NCBI GenBank assembly: GCA_039178165.1
Contig: JBCDFL010000074.1
Span: 1-14,682, forward strand
DNA length: 14,682 nt
Source: JBCBCP01 sp039178165
GTDB taxonomy: Bacteria > Pseudomonadota > Alphaproteobacteria > Rhodobacterales > Rhodobacteraceae
Direction of reading: 5' to 3'
The position numbers and the translations under genes are program-made. The notes below the pieces were generated by a model that was not told the origin of the DNA, made no database searches, and saw only the letters and a list, made by a program, of their open reading frames with translations. Below are positions 1 through 7,133 of the stretch, piece after piece (the stretch's first letter is position 1; each line of letters begins with the position of its first letter).

Positions 1-1
1 G

Positions 2-985
2 CTAAATACTGAGCCGCGCCGCGTGGCTGCCGCGTTCGCGGTAGGGCGTGGTGTCGTAATGCGCGCGGTAGCATTTGGAAAAGTGCGACGGGCTCGCAAA
101 GCCGCAAGCGAGAGCCACGTTGATCACGCTCATATCCGTCTGCATCAGCAGGTTTCGCGCCTTCTGCAGCCGCAGTTCCATATAGTAGCGCTTAGGCGAG
201 CGGTTCAGGTAGCGGCGGAAAAGCCTCTCCAGCTGCCGGGTCGACATGCCCACATCCTTGGCCAGGATCGACGGGCTGATCGGCTCCTCGATATTCTGCT
301 CCATGATCTGGATGACCTGGCTCAGTTTCGGGTGCCGCACGCCGATGCGCGTCGGCACCGACAGCCGCTGGGTGTCCTGGTCCGTACGGATCGCAGAGTA
401 GATCAGCTGGTCGGCCACTGCATTGGCCAGCTCCTCGCCCTCGCGGTCGGCGATCAGCTTCAGCATCAAATCGATGGACGACGTCCCGCCCGCCGTCGTG
501 ATCCGCGCGCCGTCGACCACGAAAACGGATTTGGTCAGCTCCACTTCCTGAAACTCTTCGGCAAAGCTGTCCTGGTTCTCCCAATGGATCGTCGCGCGCT
601 TGCCGTCCAGAAGGCCCGCTCGCGCCATCGTGTAGGCGGCGGTGCACAGACCCGCGACCGGCACGCCCTTGCGCGCCTCGCGCCGCAGCCAAGCCAGCAG
701 CTTCTTGGTGGTCGCGGTCTGCACGTCGATCCCGCCGCAGACCATGATCGTGTCGTCGCGCCCGACGTCCTCTAGGTCGCCGTCCAGCTTGAACGTCACG
801 CCGGAGGACGCCTGCATGTATTCCCCGCCCTCACCGATCACCCGCCATTCATAGAGTGTCTTGCCGGCCATCCGGTTCGCGATGCGCAGGCTTTCCTGCG
901 CGGCGGCAAAGCAAAGCATGGTGAATTGATCCAACAGGACAAAGACGAAACGATGCGGTGCGGCATCATCAAGGCGTGGGGCCAT
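2..985 (-). CDS. GlxA-family transcriptional regulator (DJ-1/PfpI domain + AraC HTH)
   Basis: 327 aa cytoplasmic DNA-binding regulator. Residues about 12-195 look like a DJ-1/PfpI (class I glutamine amidotransferase-like) sensor domain, with the nucleophile-elbow Cys114 in AGLCTAAY and a His at 134 in ATIHW. Residues about 225-317 are an AraC-type DNA-binding domain with two helix-turn-helix units: ISPSILAKDVGMSTRQLERL (from 236) and the conserved second unit around ALACGFASPSHFSKCYR (291-307). This architecture is that of GlxA/GbdR-type activators, which often control amine, betaine or amino-acid catabolism. The target genes here are unknown, because the sequence downstream of its stop lies outside the window. 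It is divergent from the DAHP synthase gene, with about 200 bp between the starts. The start at 985 has a GA-rich stretch upstream (GAAGAGA) as a plausible ribosome site. Family assignment is firm; the ligand is not inferable. Confidence 0.93.
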   Translation of the reverse strand: MAPRLDDAAPHRFVFVLLDQFTMLCFAAAQESLRIANRMAGKTLYEWRVIGEGGEYMQASSGVTFKLDGDLEDVGRDDTIMVCGGIDVQTATTKKLLAWLRREARKGVPVAGLCTAAYTMARAGLLDGKRATIHWENQDSFAEEFQEVELTKSVFVVDGARITTAGGTSSIDLMLKLIADREGEELANAVADQLIYSAIRTDQDTQRLSVPTRIGVRHPKLSQVIQIMEQNIEEPISPSILAKDVGMSTRQLERLFRRYLNRSPKRYYMELRLQKARNLLMQTDMSVINVALACGFASPSHFSKCYRAHYDTTPYRERGSHAARLSI

Positions 986-1187
986 CGTGGTCTCTTCTCG
1001 CGCGCCTGGGGTCCGGCGGTTGGGGTCTCGGGGTGGCGATTTATGTCCTGCGGCGGATCACTGCACAGCGCCGCGGGGCAGGTCAAGGCCCGCCGGCGCA
1101 GCGCGGTAAATGGGATATGGTCAGCCCGCCCCGGCTTTTGTATACGAGCGCTCCAGGGAACACAGTGCAAGCACACAGGGACACGTC
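986..1187. other. Divergent intergenic region, no gene seen
   Basis: This 202-bp gap separates the starts of the GlxA-type regulator (minus) and the DAHP synthase (plus), so it must hold promoters for both. The only firm site is the ribosome-binding sequence AGGGA at 1177-1181, six bases before the aroF start at 1188. A TATACG element at 1141-1146 could be a -10 box, but I see no convincing -35 at the right distance. I found no coding ORF that looks real and no obvious operator for the regulator. Confidence 0.5.
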
Positions 1188-2561
1188 ATGACCGACTGGA
1201 CCAAGACCGATTGGCGCGCCAAGCCGCGCGTCCAGATGCCGGACTACACCGACCCCGCCGCGCTGAGCGCGGTGGAAGCGCAGCTGTCGGCCTACCCGCC
1301 GCTGGTCTTCGCTGGGGAGGCGCGGCGCCTCAAGCGGCAACTGGCCGCGGCGGGGCGTGGCGAGGCGTTCCTGCTCCAGGGGGGTGATTGCGCCGAAAGC
1401 TTCGAGCAGTTCAGCGCCGACGCGATCCGCGACACGTTCAAGGTCATGTTGCAGATGGCGATGGTGCTGACCTACGGCGCCAAGGTGCCGGTCATCAAAG
1501 TGGGCCGCATGGCCGGTCAGTTCGCCAAACCGCGCAGCGCCCCGACGGAGGTCGTCGACGGCGTCGAGCTGCCCAGCTACCGCGGCGATATCATCAATGA
1601 TCTGGCCTTCACGCCCGAGGCGCGCATTCCGAACCCCGCGAAGATGCTGCAGGCCTACACCCAAGCGGCGGCGACGCTGAACCTGCTGCGCGCGTTTTCC
1701 ACAGGCGGGTTTGCCGATATGAACCGGGTGCATTCCTGGACGCTTGGCTACACCGACGCGGACGAGATGCAGCGCTATTCCGAGATCGCGAACCGGATCC
1801 AGGACACGATCGACTTCATGGCCGCGGCGGGGATTGACGGCGATACGACCCACGAATTCAGCACGGTCGAGTTCTACACGAGCCACGAATCCCTGCTTCT
1901 GGAATACGAGGAAGCGTTAACGCGGCTCGATTCCACGTCCGGCAAGTGGCTCGCGGGCTCGGGTCACATGATCTGGATCGGCGACCGCACGCGGCAGCCG
2001 GACGGCGCCCATGTCGCCTTCGCGCGCGGCGTTCAGAACCCGATCGGCCTCAAATGCGGCCCTTCGATGGAAGTCAGCGATCTCAAGCGCTTGCTCGCCA
2101 CTCTTAACCCAGAGAATGAAGAGGGCCGCTTAACCCTGATCGCCCGCTTCGGTGCCGGGAAGGTCGACGCGCACCTGCCCGCGCTCATCCGCGCGGTCGA
2201 AGAAGAAGGCGCAAAGGTCGTTTGGGTCTGTGATGCAATGCACGGCAACACGATCAAGTCGTCCACCGGCTACAAAACCCGGCCGTTCGACGCGGTGCTG
2301 CGCGAGGTACGCGACTTCTTTGCGGTGCACAAAGCGGAAGGCACGATCCCCGGCGGCGTTCATTTTGAGATGACGGGTCAGGACGTGACCGAGTGCACCG
2401 GCGGCGTACGGGCCGTGAGCGAAGAAGACCTGAGCGCCCGCTACCACACGGCGTGCGACCCGCGCCTCAACGCGTCCCAATCGCTGGAGCTTGCGTTTCT
2501 GGTGGCCGAAGAGCTGTCGGGCCTGCGATCGAACCGGGTCGCGGCGACGGTTGCCGGCTAA
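1188..2561 (+). CDS. Class II 3-deoxy-7-phosphoheptulonate (DAHP) synthase
   Basis: 457 aa cytoplasmic enzyme that condenses phosphoenolpyruvate and erythrose 4-phosphate to DAHP, the first step of the shikimate pathway. It belongs to the plant/Mycobacterium-like class II family, not the E. coli AroFGH class. Conserved blocks are visible in order: QGGDCAESF with Cys68, KVGRMAGQFAKPRS (104-117), YRGDIIN (131-137), GLKCGPSM (287-294), DAMHGNT (349-355), HFEMTGQDVTEC (392-403) and ACDPRLN (422-428). Cys68, His352, Glu394 and Asp424 fit the four metal ligands known from the M. tuberculosis enzyme (Cys87, His369, Glu411, Asp441) with nearly constant offset. The start at 1188 was preferred to the in-frame ATG at 1110 because it has AGGGA six bases upstream and gives the usual family length. 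The gene stands alone and ends at a strong terminator. Confidence 0.97.
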   Translation: MTDWTKTDWRAKPRVQMPDYTDPAALSAVEAQLSAYPPLVFAGEARRLKRQLAAAGRGEAFLLQGGDCAESFEQFSADAIRDTFKVMLQMAMVLTYGAKVPVIKVGRMAGQFAKPRSAPTEVVDGVELPSYRGDIINDLAFTPEARIPNPAKMLQAYTQAAATLNLLRAFSTGGFADMNRVHSWTLGYTDADEMQRYSEIANRIQDTIDFMAAAGIDGDTTHEFSTVEFYTSHESLLLEYEEALTRLDSTSGKWLAGSGHMIWIGDRTRQPDGAHVAFARGVQNPIGLKCGPSMEVSDLKRLLATLNPENEEGRLTLIARFGAGKVDAHLPALIRAVEEEGAKVVWVCDAMHGNTIKSSTGYKTRPFDAVLREVRDFFAVHKAEGTIPGGVHFEMTGQDVTECTGGVRAVSEEDLSARYHTACDPRLNASQSLELAFLVAEELSGLRSNRVAATVAG

Positions 2562-2579
2562 ATTCCTGCGCGGAAAAAC

Positions 2580-2613
2580 AAAAAGGCCGGCGCGTCGGAA
2601 CGCCGGCCTTTTT
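2580..2613. terminator. Bidirectional intrinsic terminator between convergent genes
   Basis: A perfect inverted repeat has arms AAAAAGGCCGGCG (2580-2592) and CGCCGGCCTTTTT (2601-2613), with an 8-base loop. The GC-rich 8-bp core is flanked by A5 on one side and T5 on the other, so each strand gives a stem followed by a U-run. It begins 18 bases after the DAHP synthase stop and ends about 20 bases before the stop of the convergent PAS gene. It can therefore end both transcripts. Confidence 0.93.
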
Positions 2614-2633
2614 GTGCCCTTATCTCCGAACGC

Positions 2634-3314
2634 TCACTCTTCGTTTTTGACGACGCGCAAATAGGGCACGCGCGTGCGCTGCGTGGCGCCCGCAAAGGGC
2701 GTCGCCCGCTCCGCAAAACCCGCGGGCGCGACGGCGGAGGTGTCGGTGCCGTCCGGCAGGCTGGCCGGCGCCGTGATCGGGCGGATCTTGCTGCCCACAA
2801 CGTCGAAGCGGCGGGGAGAGCGGCCGATATCCCCGTTCGCCATCAAACAGCCCAGCACCCGGCTGACATCGCCCAGATCGCTTTTGAGCGGTAACAGTAA
2901 CATCCGCGCATCCATGCGCGGTTTGTCGAACGCGGCTTCCGCGGCGAGGCGCAGCTCGCACAGGGCAGGGCGCTGAAAGACCTCTTCCAGGGTGTCGGAC
3001 ACCTGGCGCCGGCCGTCCGGTGTGATGAAGGATGTGATCGGCATGCCCCGCACCTCCATCCCCATCAGGTCAGACAGATGCGAGCCGGCGATGCGCAACC
3101 GGGCCATGCCCGGCGCCACACGTTCGAGGATGAAGGTATGCTCCAGCGCCGCTTCGATCCCGCGGGGGTCGATGTCCGAGCGTTTGGGCATCAGCCGCGT
3201 GCCGCGCAACGCCTCCCAATAAGCCTCGACTTGGGCCAGTGCGGAAAACCCGCTATCTCTGGAAAAGGTGGGCATAGCAACAATACCATGCGGGCTTTTG
3301 TCGTGGAAGTCCAT
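2634..3314 (-). CDS. PAS domain-containing protein (PAS_5 type)
   Basis: 226 aa soluble protein without a signal peptide or membrane segment. Residues about 28-165 form a single PAS-like domain. It has the hallmarks of the alphaproteobacterial PAS_5 family: an aromatic pair YW at 32-33, LMPKRSDIDP (41-50), the FILERVAPGMARLRIAGSHL stretch (61-80), and GMEVRGMPITSF (85-96). The C-terminal 60 residues are low in recognisable features. Many family members are stand-alone and of unknown ligand; roles in stress or cell-cycle signalling are known for some PAS proteins, but nothing here shows which applies. I chose the ATG at 3314 because AAGGG lies about nine bases upstream. The in-frame ATGs at 3362 and 3335 give an unlikely basic leader, and the 3335 one would run through that ribosome site. 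It is convergent with the DAHP synthase gene and divergent from yicC. Confidence 0.82.
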   Translation of the reverse strand: MDFHDKSPHGIVAMPTFSRDSGFSALAQVEAYWEALRGTRLMPKRSDIDPRGIEAALEHTFILERVAPGMARLRIAGSHLSDLMGMEVRGMPITSFITPDGRRQVSDTLEEVFQRPALCELRLAAEAAFDKPRMDARMLLLPLKSDLGDVSRVLGCLMANGDIGRSPRRFDVVGSKIRPITAPASLPDGTDTSAVAPAGFAERATPFAGATQRTRVPYLRVVKNEE

Positions 3315-3519
3315 GATGTAACACCCTTTTTTCATCCTGCGGGTCAGCCTGCGCACGCGCATACAACCCTAGCCTGAATTCACCGCCCCCGGTGATTACA
3401 GAAATACACTCAATTGATGAAAATCCGACGCAAATCAGAGCGAATGGTTAATCGCACCGTGGGGCCCGCGGCGCCGCAAATCGGTTGAAGGGGGCAGCGG
3501 CCATGGGTAGGAACGCGCC
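3315..3519. other. Divergent intergenic region between the PAS gene and yicC
   Basis: These 205 bp must carry the promoters of the PAS gene (minus) and of the yicC-gmk run (plus). The stretch 3395-3450 is more AT-rich than its surroundings, as expected of a promoter. A small palindrome, TCACCG-CCCC-CGGTGA, lies at 3380-3395 and could be an operator or a short hairpin. I could not assign -35/-10 boxes with confidence on either strand. No gene is seen. Confidence 0.45.
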
Positions 3520-4431
3520 ATGGATGGACACGATATGCCCCCCGCGCTGATGTCGATGACCGGCTTTGCCGCGCGCACAGGGACCTTTGGGGCCTATAGC
3601 TGGTCGGCGGAGCTGCGCAGCGTGAACGGCAAAGGGCGTGATCTGCGCCTGCGCGTGCCCGATTGGGTGGAGGGGCTCGAGCCGGCCGTGCGCAGCGCCA
3701 TCACCGCCCGCGTCAGCCGCGGCGCTCTGAACCTGTCGATCCGCGTAACGCGCGAGGACAGCGCAGGCCTGCCCGCCGTCGCTGCCCCGCACTTGGCCGC
3801 GATGCTGACCGCCCTGGCGGAGATCGAGGCGCAGGCGATGGAAGCGGGCCTTTCGCTGGCGCCGTCGACCGCCACGCAGATCGCGGGCCTGCGCGGGGTG
3901 ATCGACACGGCGCAGACAGAGGAAGACACCGCCGCCTTGCGCACCGCGCTGCTAACCGATCTGGAGCCTTTGCTCGACGCGTTCGAGGAGATGCGCAGCG
4001 CCGAAGGGGCGGCACTCGCGCAAGTCCTGGGCGGGCAACTCGATGCCGTGGCCGAAGCGCTGGGGCGGGCCGAAGCCGCAGCCGCAGCCCGGGCCGGCAC
4101 GATGGAGGCGGCCCTGCGCCGCAACCTCGCCAAAGTGCTGGACGCCGCCGACACCGATCCGCAGCGCGTCGCGCAGGAACTGGCGCTGATCGCCGTCAAG
4201 GCCGACGTCACCGAAGAGATCGACCGGCTGAACGCCCATATCGGCGCCGCCCGCGACCTGCTGAACGCCGGCGGGCCCGTGGGCCGGAAGCTCGACTTCT
4301 TGATGCAGGAGTTTATTCGCGAGGCGAATACCCTCTGTTCCAAGGCGCAGGACACCGACCTGACGCAAGCGGGGCTCGACCTGAAGGTCCTGATCGACCA
4401 GATGCGCGAGCAGGTGCAGAATGTCGAATAA
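3520..4431 (+). CDS. YicC family protein (YicC-type endoribonuclease)
   Basis: 303 aa cytoplasmic protein. The N-terminal family signature MSMTGFAAR begins at residue 11, followed by the YicC N-terminal domain (to about residue 165). The C-terminal DUF1732-like end carries LDFLMQEFIREANT (258-271) and DLKVLIDQMREQVQNVE at the extreme C-terminus, both highly typical. YicC proteins have been shown to act as endoribonucleases in E. coli and Bacillus, so an RNA-cleaving role is likely but not proven here. The start at 3520 has AGGAA at 3509-3513 at good spacing. A later ATG at 3550 (MSMTGF) would match the shortest family members but lacks a ribosome site. It overlaps gmk by 11 bp, and yicC next to gmk is a common bacterial arrangement. 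Confidence 0.93.
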   Translation: MDGHDMPPALMSMTGFAARTGTFGAYSWSAELRSVNGKGRDLRLRVPDWVEGLEPAVRSAITARVSRGALNLSIRVTREDSAGLPAVAAPHLAAMLTALAEIEAQAMEAGLSLAPSTATQIAGLRGVIDTAQTEEDTAALRTALLTDLEPLLDAFEEMRSAEGAALAQVLGGQLDAVAEALGRAEAAAAARAGTMEAALRRNLAKVLDAADTDPQRVAQELALIAVKADVTEEIDRLNAHIGAARDLLNAGGPVGRKLDFLMQEFIREANTLCSKAQDTDLTQAGLDLKVLIDQMREQVQNVE

Positions 4432-5077
4432 GCCAAACGGCCATCGCAGGGGCCTGCTGATCATCCTGTCGTCCCCGTCCGGCGCAGGCAAAAGCACGCT
4501 GGCCGGGCGCTTGCGCTCGTGGGACCCGGAGCTGTCCTTCTCCGTCTCCGCAACGACGCGCACGCCGCGCGCGGGCGAGGTGGACGGCACCGATTACCAT
4601 TTCATCGACGCGCCGCAGTTCAAGGCGATGGTCGCGCGCGGTGACATGCTGGAGCACGCGCACGTCTTCGGCAATTTCTACGGATCGCCCAAAGGGCCGG
4701 TGCAGGAGCGGATCGAGGCGGGGCAAGACGTCCTCTTTGACATCGACTGGCAGGGCGCGATGCAGATCGCGAACTCGTCCCTGTCGGCGCACGCCCTGTC
4801 GATCTTCATCCTTCCGCCCTCCATCGAAGAGCTGCACCGCCGCCTGATCGCCCGCGACAAAGACAGCGCGGAGGTGATCGGCAAACGCATGGCCAAAAGC
4901 TGGGACGAGATCAGCCATTGGGGCTATTACGATTATGTCCTCGTCAACGACGATTTGGACGAGACCGAAGCGCGCCTGCGCACCATCATCGAAGCGACGC
5001 GCCTGCGCCGCATCCAGCAGCCCGGCCTGATGCCCACGGTCCGTGCGCTGCAAACCGAATTCGAGGAGCTGCCATGA
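4421..5077 (+). CDS. gmk: Guanylate kinase
   Basis: 218 aa cytosolic nucleoside monophosphate kinase converting GMP and ATP to GDP and ADP, essential for making GTP and dGTP. The P-loop is SSPSGAGKST (17-26). The GMP-binding part has SVSATTRTPRAGEVDGTDYH (41-60) with the family's TTR.PR.GE pattern, then LEHAHVFGNFYGSP (77-90) and LFDIDWQGA (105-113). The lid-region arginines are in RLIARDKDS (141-149) with RM at 156-157. The length is close to the usual 200-210, with a short extra N-terminus. The start lies inside the end of yicC (11-bp overlap), so translation is probably coupled. Its stop overlaps the next start as ATGA. Confidence 0.97.
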   Translation: MSNKPNGHRRGLLIILSSPSGAGKSTLAGRLRSWDPELSFSVSATTRTPRAGEVDGTDYHFIDAPQFKAMVARGDMLEHAHVFGNFYGSPKGPVQERIEAGQDVLFDIDWQGAMQIANSSLSAHALSIFILPPSIEELHRRLIARDKDSAEVIGKRMAKSWDEISHWGYYDYVLVNDDLDETEARLRTIIEATRLRRIQQPGLMPTVRALQTEFEELP

Positions 5078-5595
5078 CCCTTTACGCGCTCGGCGATCAC
5101 GCACCCGTCCTGCACGCGGACACCTGGGTCGCGCCCGACGCCAACCTGATCGGCCAGGTCGTGCTGGAGGAGGGCGCGTCCGTCTGGTTCGGCAGCACCA
5201 TCCGCGCCGATCACGAGGAGATCCGCATCGGCGCGGGCAGCAACGTCCAGGAAAACTGCGTCATGCATATCGACGACGGTTTTCCGCTGACCATCGGGTC
5301 CAATTGCACGATCGGCCACAAGGTGATGCTGCACGGCTGTATGATCGGCGACGGCAGCCTGATCGGGATGGGCGCCACCGTCCTGAACGGCGCGCGCATC
5401 GGCAAGGGGTGCCTTATCGGCGCCGGGGCGTTGATCACCGAAGGCAAGGAGATCCCCGATTTCTCCATGGTGCTCGGCGCGCCGGGGAAGGTCGTGCGCG
5501 AGGTGGACGCCGCACGCCAGCAGATGCTCATCGCCTCCGCGCTGCACTACCAAGAGAATATGCGCCGCTTCCGCGCCGAGATGCGGGCGATCTGA
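5074..5595 (+). CDS. Gamma-class carbonic anhydrase family protein (left-handed beta-helix)
   Basis: 173 aa protein of the YrdA/PaaY/gamma-carbonic anhydrase group. Most of residues 10-140 are hexapeptide repeats (for example LIGQVV, IRIGAG, LTIGSN, SLIGMG, ARIGKG, CLIGAG) that fold as a left-handed beta-helix and make trimers. The three zinc histidines are in place: His65 (VMHID), His82 and His87 (IGHKVMLHG). Arg44, Asp46 and Gln59 match the other conserved active-site positions of the archaeal Cam enzyme. It is shorter than Cam and lacks the acidic loop with its proton-shuttle Glu, so activity as a carbonic anhydrase is possible but not certain; many relatives are of uncertain function. The ATG at 5074 overlaps the gmk stop (ATGA). 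The reading frame stays open further upstream, inside gmk, but there is no reason to start there. Confidence 0.93.
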   Translation: MTLYALGDHAPVLHADTWVAPDANLIGQVVLEEGASVWFGSTIRADHEEIRIGAGSNVQENCVMHIDDGFPLTIGSNCTIGHKVMLHGCMIGDGSLIGMGATVLNGARIGKGCLIGAGALITEGKEIPDFSMVLGAPGKVVREVDAARQQMLIASALHYQENMRRFRAEMRAI

Positions 5596-5918
5596 TGCCC
5601 CATGCCGAGCTAAAATACAGCGCCGAGCTGGACATCGACGCAGGTGCGCTTCTGCGCGAGGTCGAGCGTATCTTGCTGCAGCGCGATCCGGGCGCCGGTG
5701 ATTGCAAAGGCCGCGCCTATCCCGCTGCTGCGGCGCACCATCCCAATGTCCTGCTGGAGGTGTCGATGCTGCCCAAAGCGCACCGCGACGATGCGTGGCT
5801 TGCGGCGCTGCAAACCGAACTGGCCGAGGCGTTGCGCCCGGCGCTGCCGCGGCCCTGCTGGCTGTCGATCGAGCTGCGCTTCTCCGGCCGCCACTACCTG
5901 ACGGAGCATCTGACATGA
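5595..5918 (+). CDS. Small tautomerase-like protein (CHMI-type candidate)
   Basis: 107 aa soluble protein. It opens with MPHAELKYSAEL, which strongly resembles 5-carboxymethyl-2-hydroxymuconate isomerase (CHMI, HpaF-like) of the tautomerase superfamily. In that family the proline after the removed Met is the catalytic base. The rest fits the same beta-alpha-beta plan: an Arg at 40 in CKGRAYPA, a strand NVLLEVSML (51-59), a helix (65-81), and a closing strand SIELRFSGRHYL (91-102). No other homoprotocatechuate pathway gene is nearby, so the substrate is unknown and the annotated reaction should not be assumed. The start overlaps the previous stop by one base (TGATG), and its own stop overlaps the next start (ATGA). 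The family call rests on the N-terminus and general layout, so it is moderate. Confidence 0.65.
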   Translation: MPHAELKYSAELDIDAGALLREVERILLQRDPGAGDCKGRAYPAAAAHHPNVLLEVSMLPKAHRDDAWLAALQTELAEALRPALPRPCWLSIELRFSGRHYLTEHLT

Positions 5919-7099
5919 GCCGAAATGACGACGGCACGTTGATCCGCCCCGTGCCGCTGCCGCACAGCGCCTCGCGCCCCGTGGTCACCCCCCTCAGCCC
6001 ATCGGTGGTCTATGCCTCGAACGATCCCGACATGCTGGACGCGCAATACGAAGGCGGCCTTCAGGGCTATACCTACAGCCGCGAGGGGCACCCGAACGGC
6101 GACGTGGTGGCACAGATGATCGACCGGATGGAGGGGGCGCCCCATCCCGGTGTCGCCTGCGGGTCGGGCATGGGCGCGGTTAGCGCTGTTTTGCTGGGCC
6201 TCTGCGCGGCGGGGGATCACGTGGTCGGGGGCAACCAGCTCTATGGCCGGTCGCTGCGGATGATGGCCGAAGACCTGCCGCGCCTAGGGATCGAGACGAC
6301 GCTCGCCGACCCGACCGATGCCGCCGCGATCAAGGCCGCGCTGCGCCCCGAAACGAAGTTGATCCTGATCGAGGTTGTGTCCAACCCCACGCTGCGGGTC
6401 GCCGACCTCGCCGGCATCGCGGCCGTCGCGCGCGAGGCGGGCGTGCTTCTGGTCGTCGACAACACCTTTACGACGCCCCGCGCCATCCGGCCGTTCGGGC
6501 ATGGGGCCGATATCGTCCTTCACTCGGTGACCAAGCTGCTGTCGGGCCATTCGGACGTGATGATGGGCTGGGTCGCGGCGAAGGACCCCGCGCTGAACGA
6601 CCGGCTGCGCGTCTTCACGATCACCGCCGGCATGGTGCCCAGCCCATTCGATGCCTGGTTGGCGGAACGGGGGATGCTGAGCTTCGATCTGCGCTTTGAC
6701 CGGACGCAAAGCACGGCGCAGGCGCTCGCCGAACATCTAGCAACGCTTCCGGGCGTCACTCGTGTCCTTTATCCCGGTCTGGCATCGCACCCCGACAAGG
6801 CGCGGGCCGATACGCTCCTGTCCGGGCCCTGCAACATGGTCAGTTTCGAGATGCCGGGCGGGCGCGCGGCGGCCAATCGCTTCGCCCAAGCGGCCTCCGC
6901 CCTGTCCTTTGCACCGACGCTGGGTGACGTGGGCACGACCCTGTCCCACCCCGCCTCGTCCTCGCACCGGGCGCTGACGGCGGAGCGGCGGGCGGAGCTG
7001 GGCATGTCGGAGGGCTTCTTCCGCGTCTCCGTCGGGCTGGAAGACCCGACTGCGCTCAGGGACATCTTTACCCGCGCGGTCCGGGCCGCGGCGGGGTAG
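5915..7099 (+). CDS. Cys/Met metabolism PLP-dependent enzyme (cystathionine gamma-lyase/synthase-like)
   Basis: 394 aa fold-type I PLP enzyme of the trans-sulfuration family, cytosolic. The PLP Schiff-base lysine is Lys207 in HSVTKLLSGHSD. Asp182 in VVDNTF pairs with the pyridine nitrogen. Tyr110 (NQLYGRS) stacks on the ring. YTYSR (52-56) supplies the neighbouring-subunit phosphate contacts, and Arg370 (FFRVSVGLED) should bind the substrate carboxylate. The family covers cystathionine gamma-synthase and lyases, methionine gamma-lyase and O-acetylhomoserine sulfhydrylase; sequence alone does not decide which. Two details differ from the textbook pattern: REGHPNGD follows the YS where most have R.GNPT, and Gly340 stands where gamma-lyases and synthases carry a specificity Glu. 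The start at 5915 (ATGA with the previous stop) was chosen over an upstream extension that reads through the tautomerase gene. Confidence 0.9.
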   Translation: MSRNDDGTLIRPVPLPHSASRPVVTPLSPSVVYASNDPDMLDAQYEGGLQGYTYSREGHPNGDVVAQMIDRMEGAPHPGVACGSGMGAVSAVLLGLCAAGDHVVGGNQLYGRSLRMMAEDLPRLGIETTLADPTDAAAIKAALRPETKLILIEVVSNPTLRVADLAGIAAVAREAGVLLVVDNTFTTPRAIRPFGHGADIVLHSVTKLLSGHSDVMMGWVAAKDPALNDRLRVFTITAGMVPSPFDAWLAERGMLSFDLRFDRTQSTAQALAEHLATLPGVTRVLYPGLASHPDKARADTLLSGPCNMVSFEMPGGRAAANRFAQAASALSFAPTLGDVGTTLSHPASSSHRALTAERRAELGMSEGFFRVSVGLEDPTALRDIFTRAVRAAAG

Positions 7100-7133
7100 G
7101 GGGCGCCATGCACGCAGCGCCCGGCCCCATGCG

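Noticed and set aside
1110..1187. Longer N-terminus for the DAHP synthase
   Set aside because: The added 26 residues match nothing in the family, and the ATG at 1188 has a proper ribosome site.
3315..3362. Longer start of the PAS protein at 3362 or 3335
   Set aside because: The leader is very basic, unlike the family, and the AAGGG ribosome site for the 3314 start lies inside it.
5702..5914. Fusion of the PLP enzyme with an upstream 71-residue segment
   Set aside because: The extra segment is an out-of-frame reading of the tautomerase-like gene; the ATGA overlap at 5915 is the natural start.
4933..5988. 351-aa open frame on the minus strand over gmk and the carbonic anhydrase-like gene
   Set aside because: It covers several well-supported plus-strand genes and has a low-complexity Arg/Ala/Gly composition.
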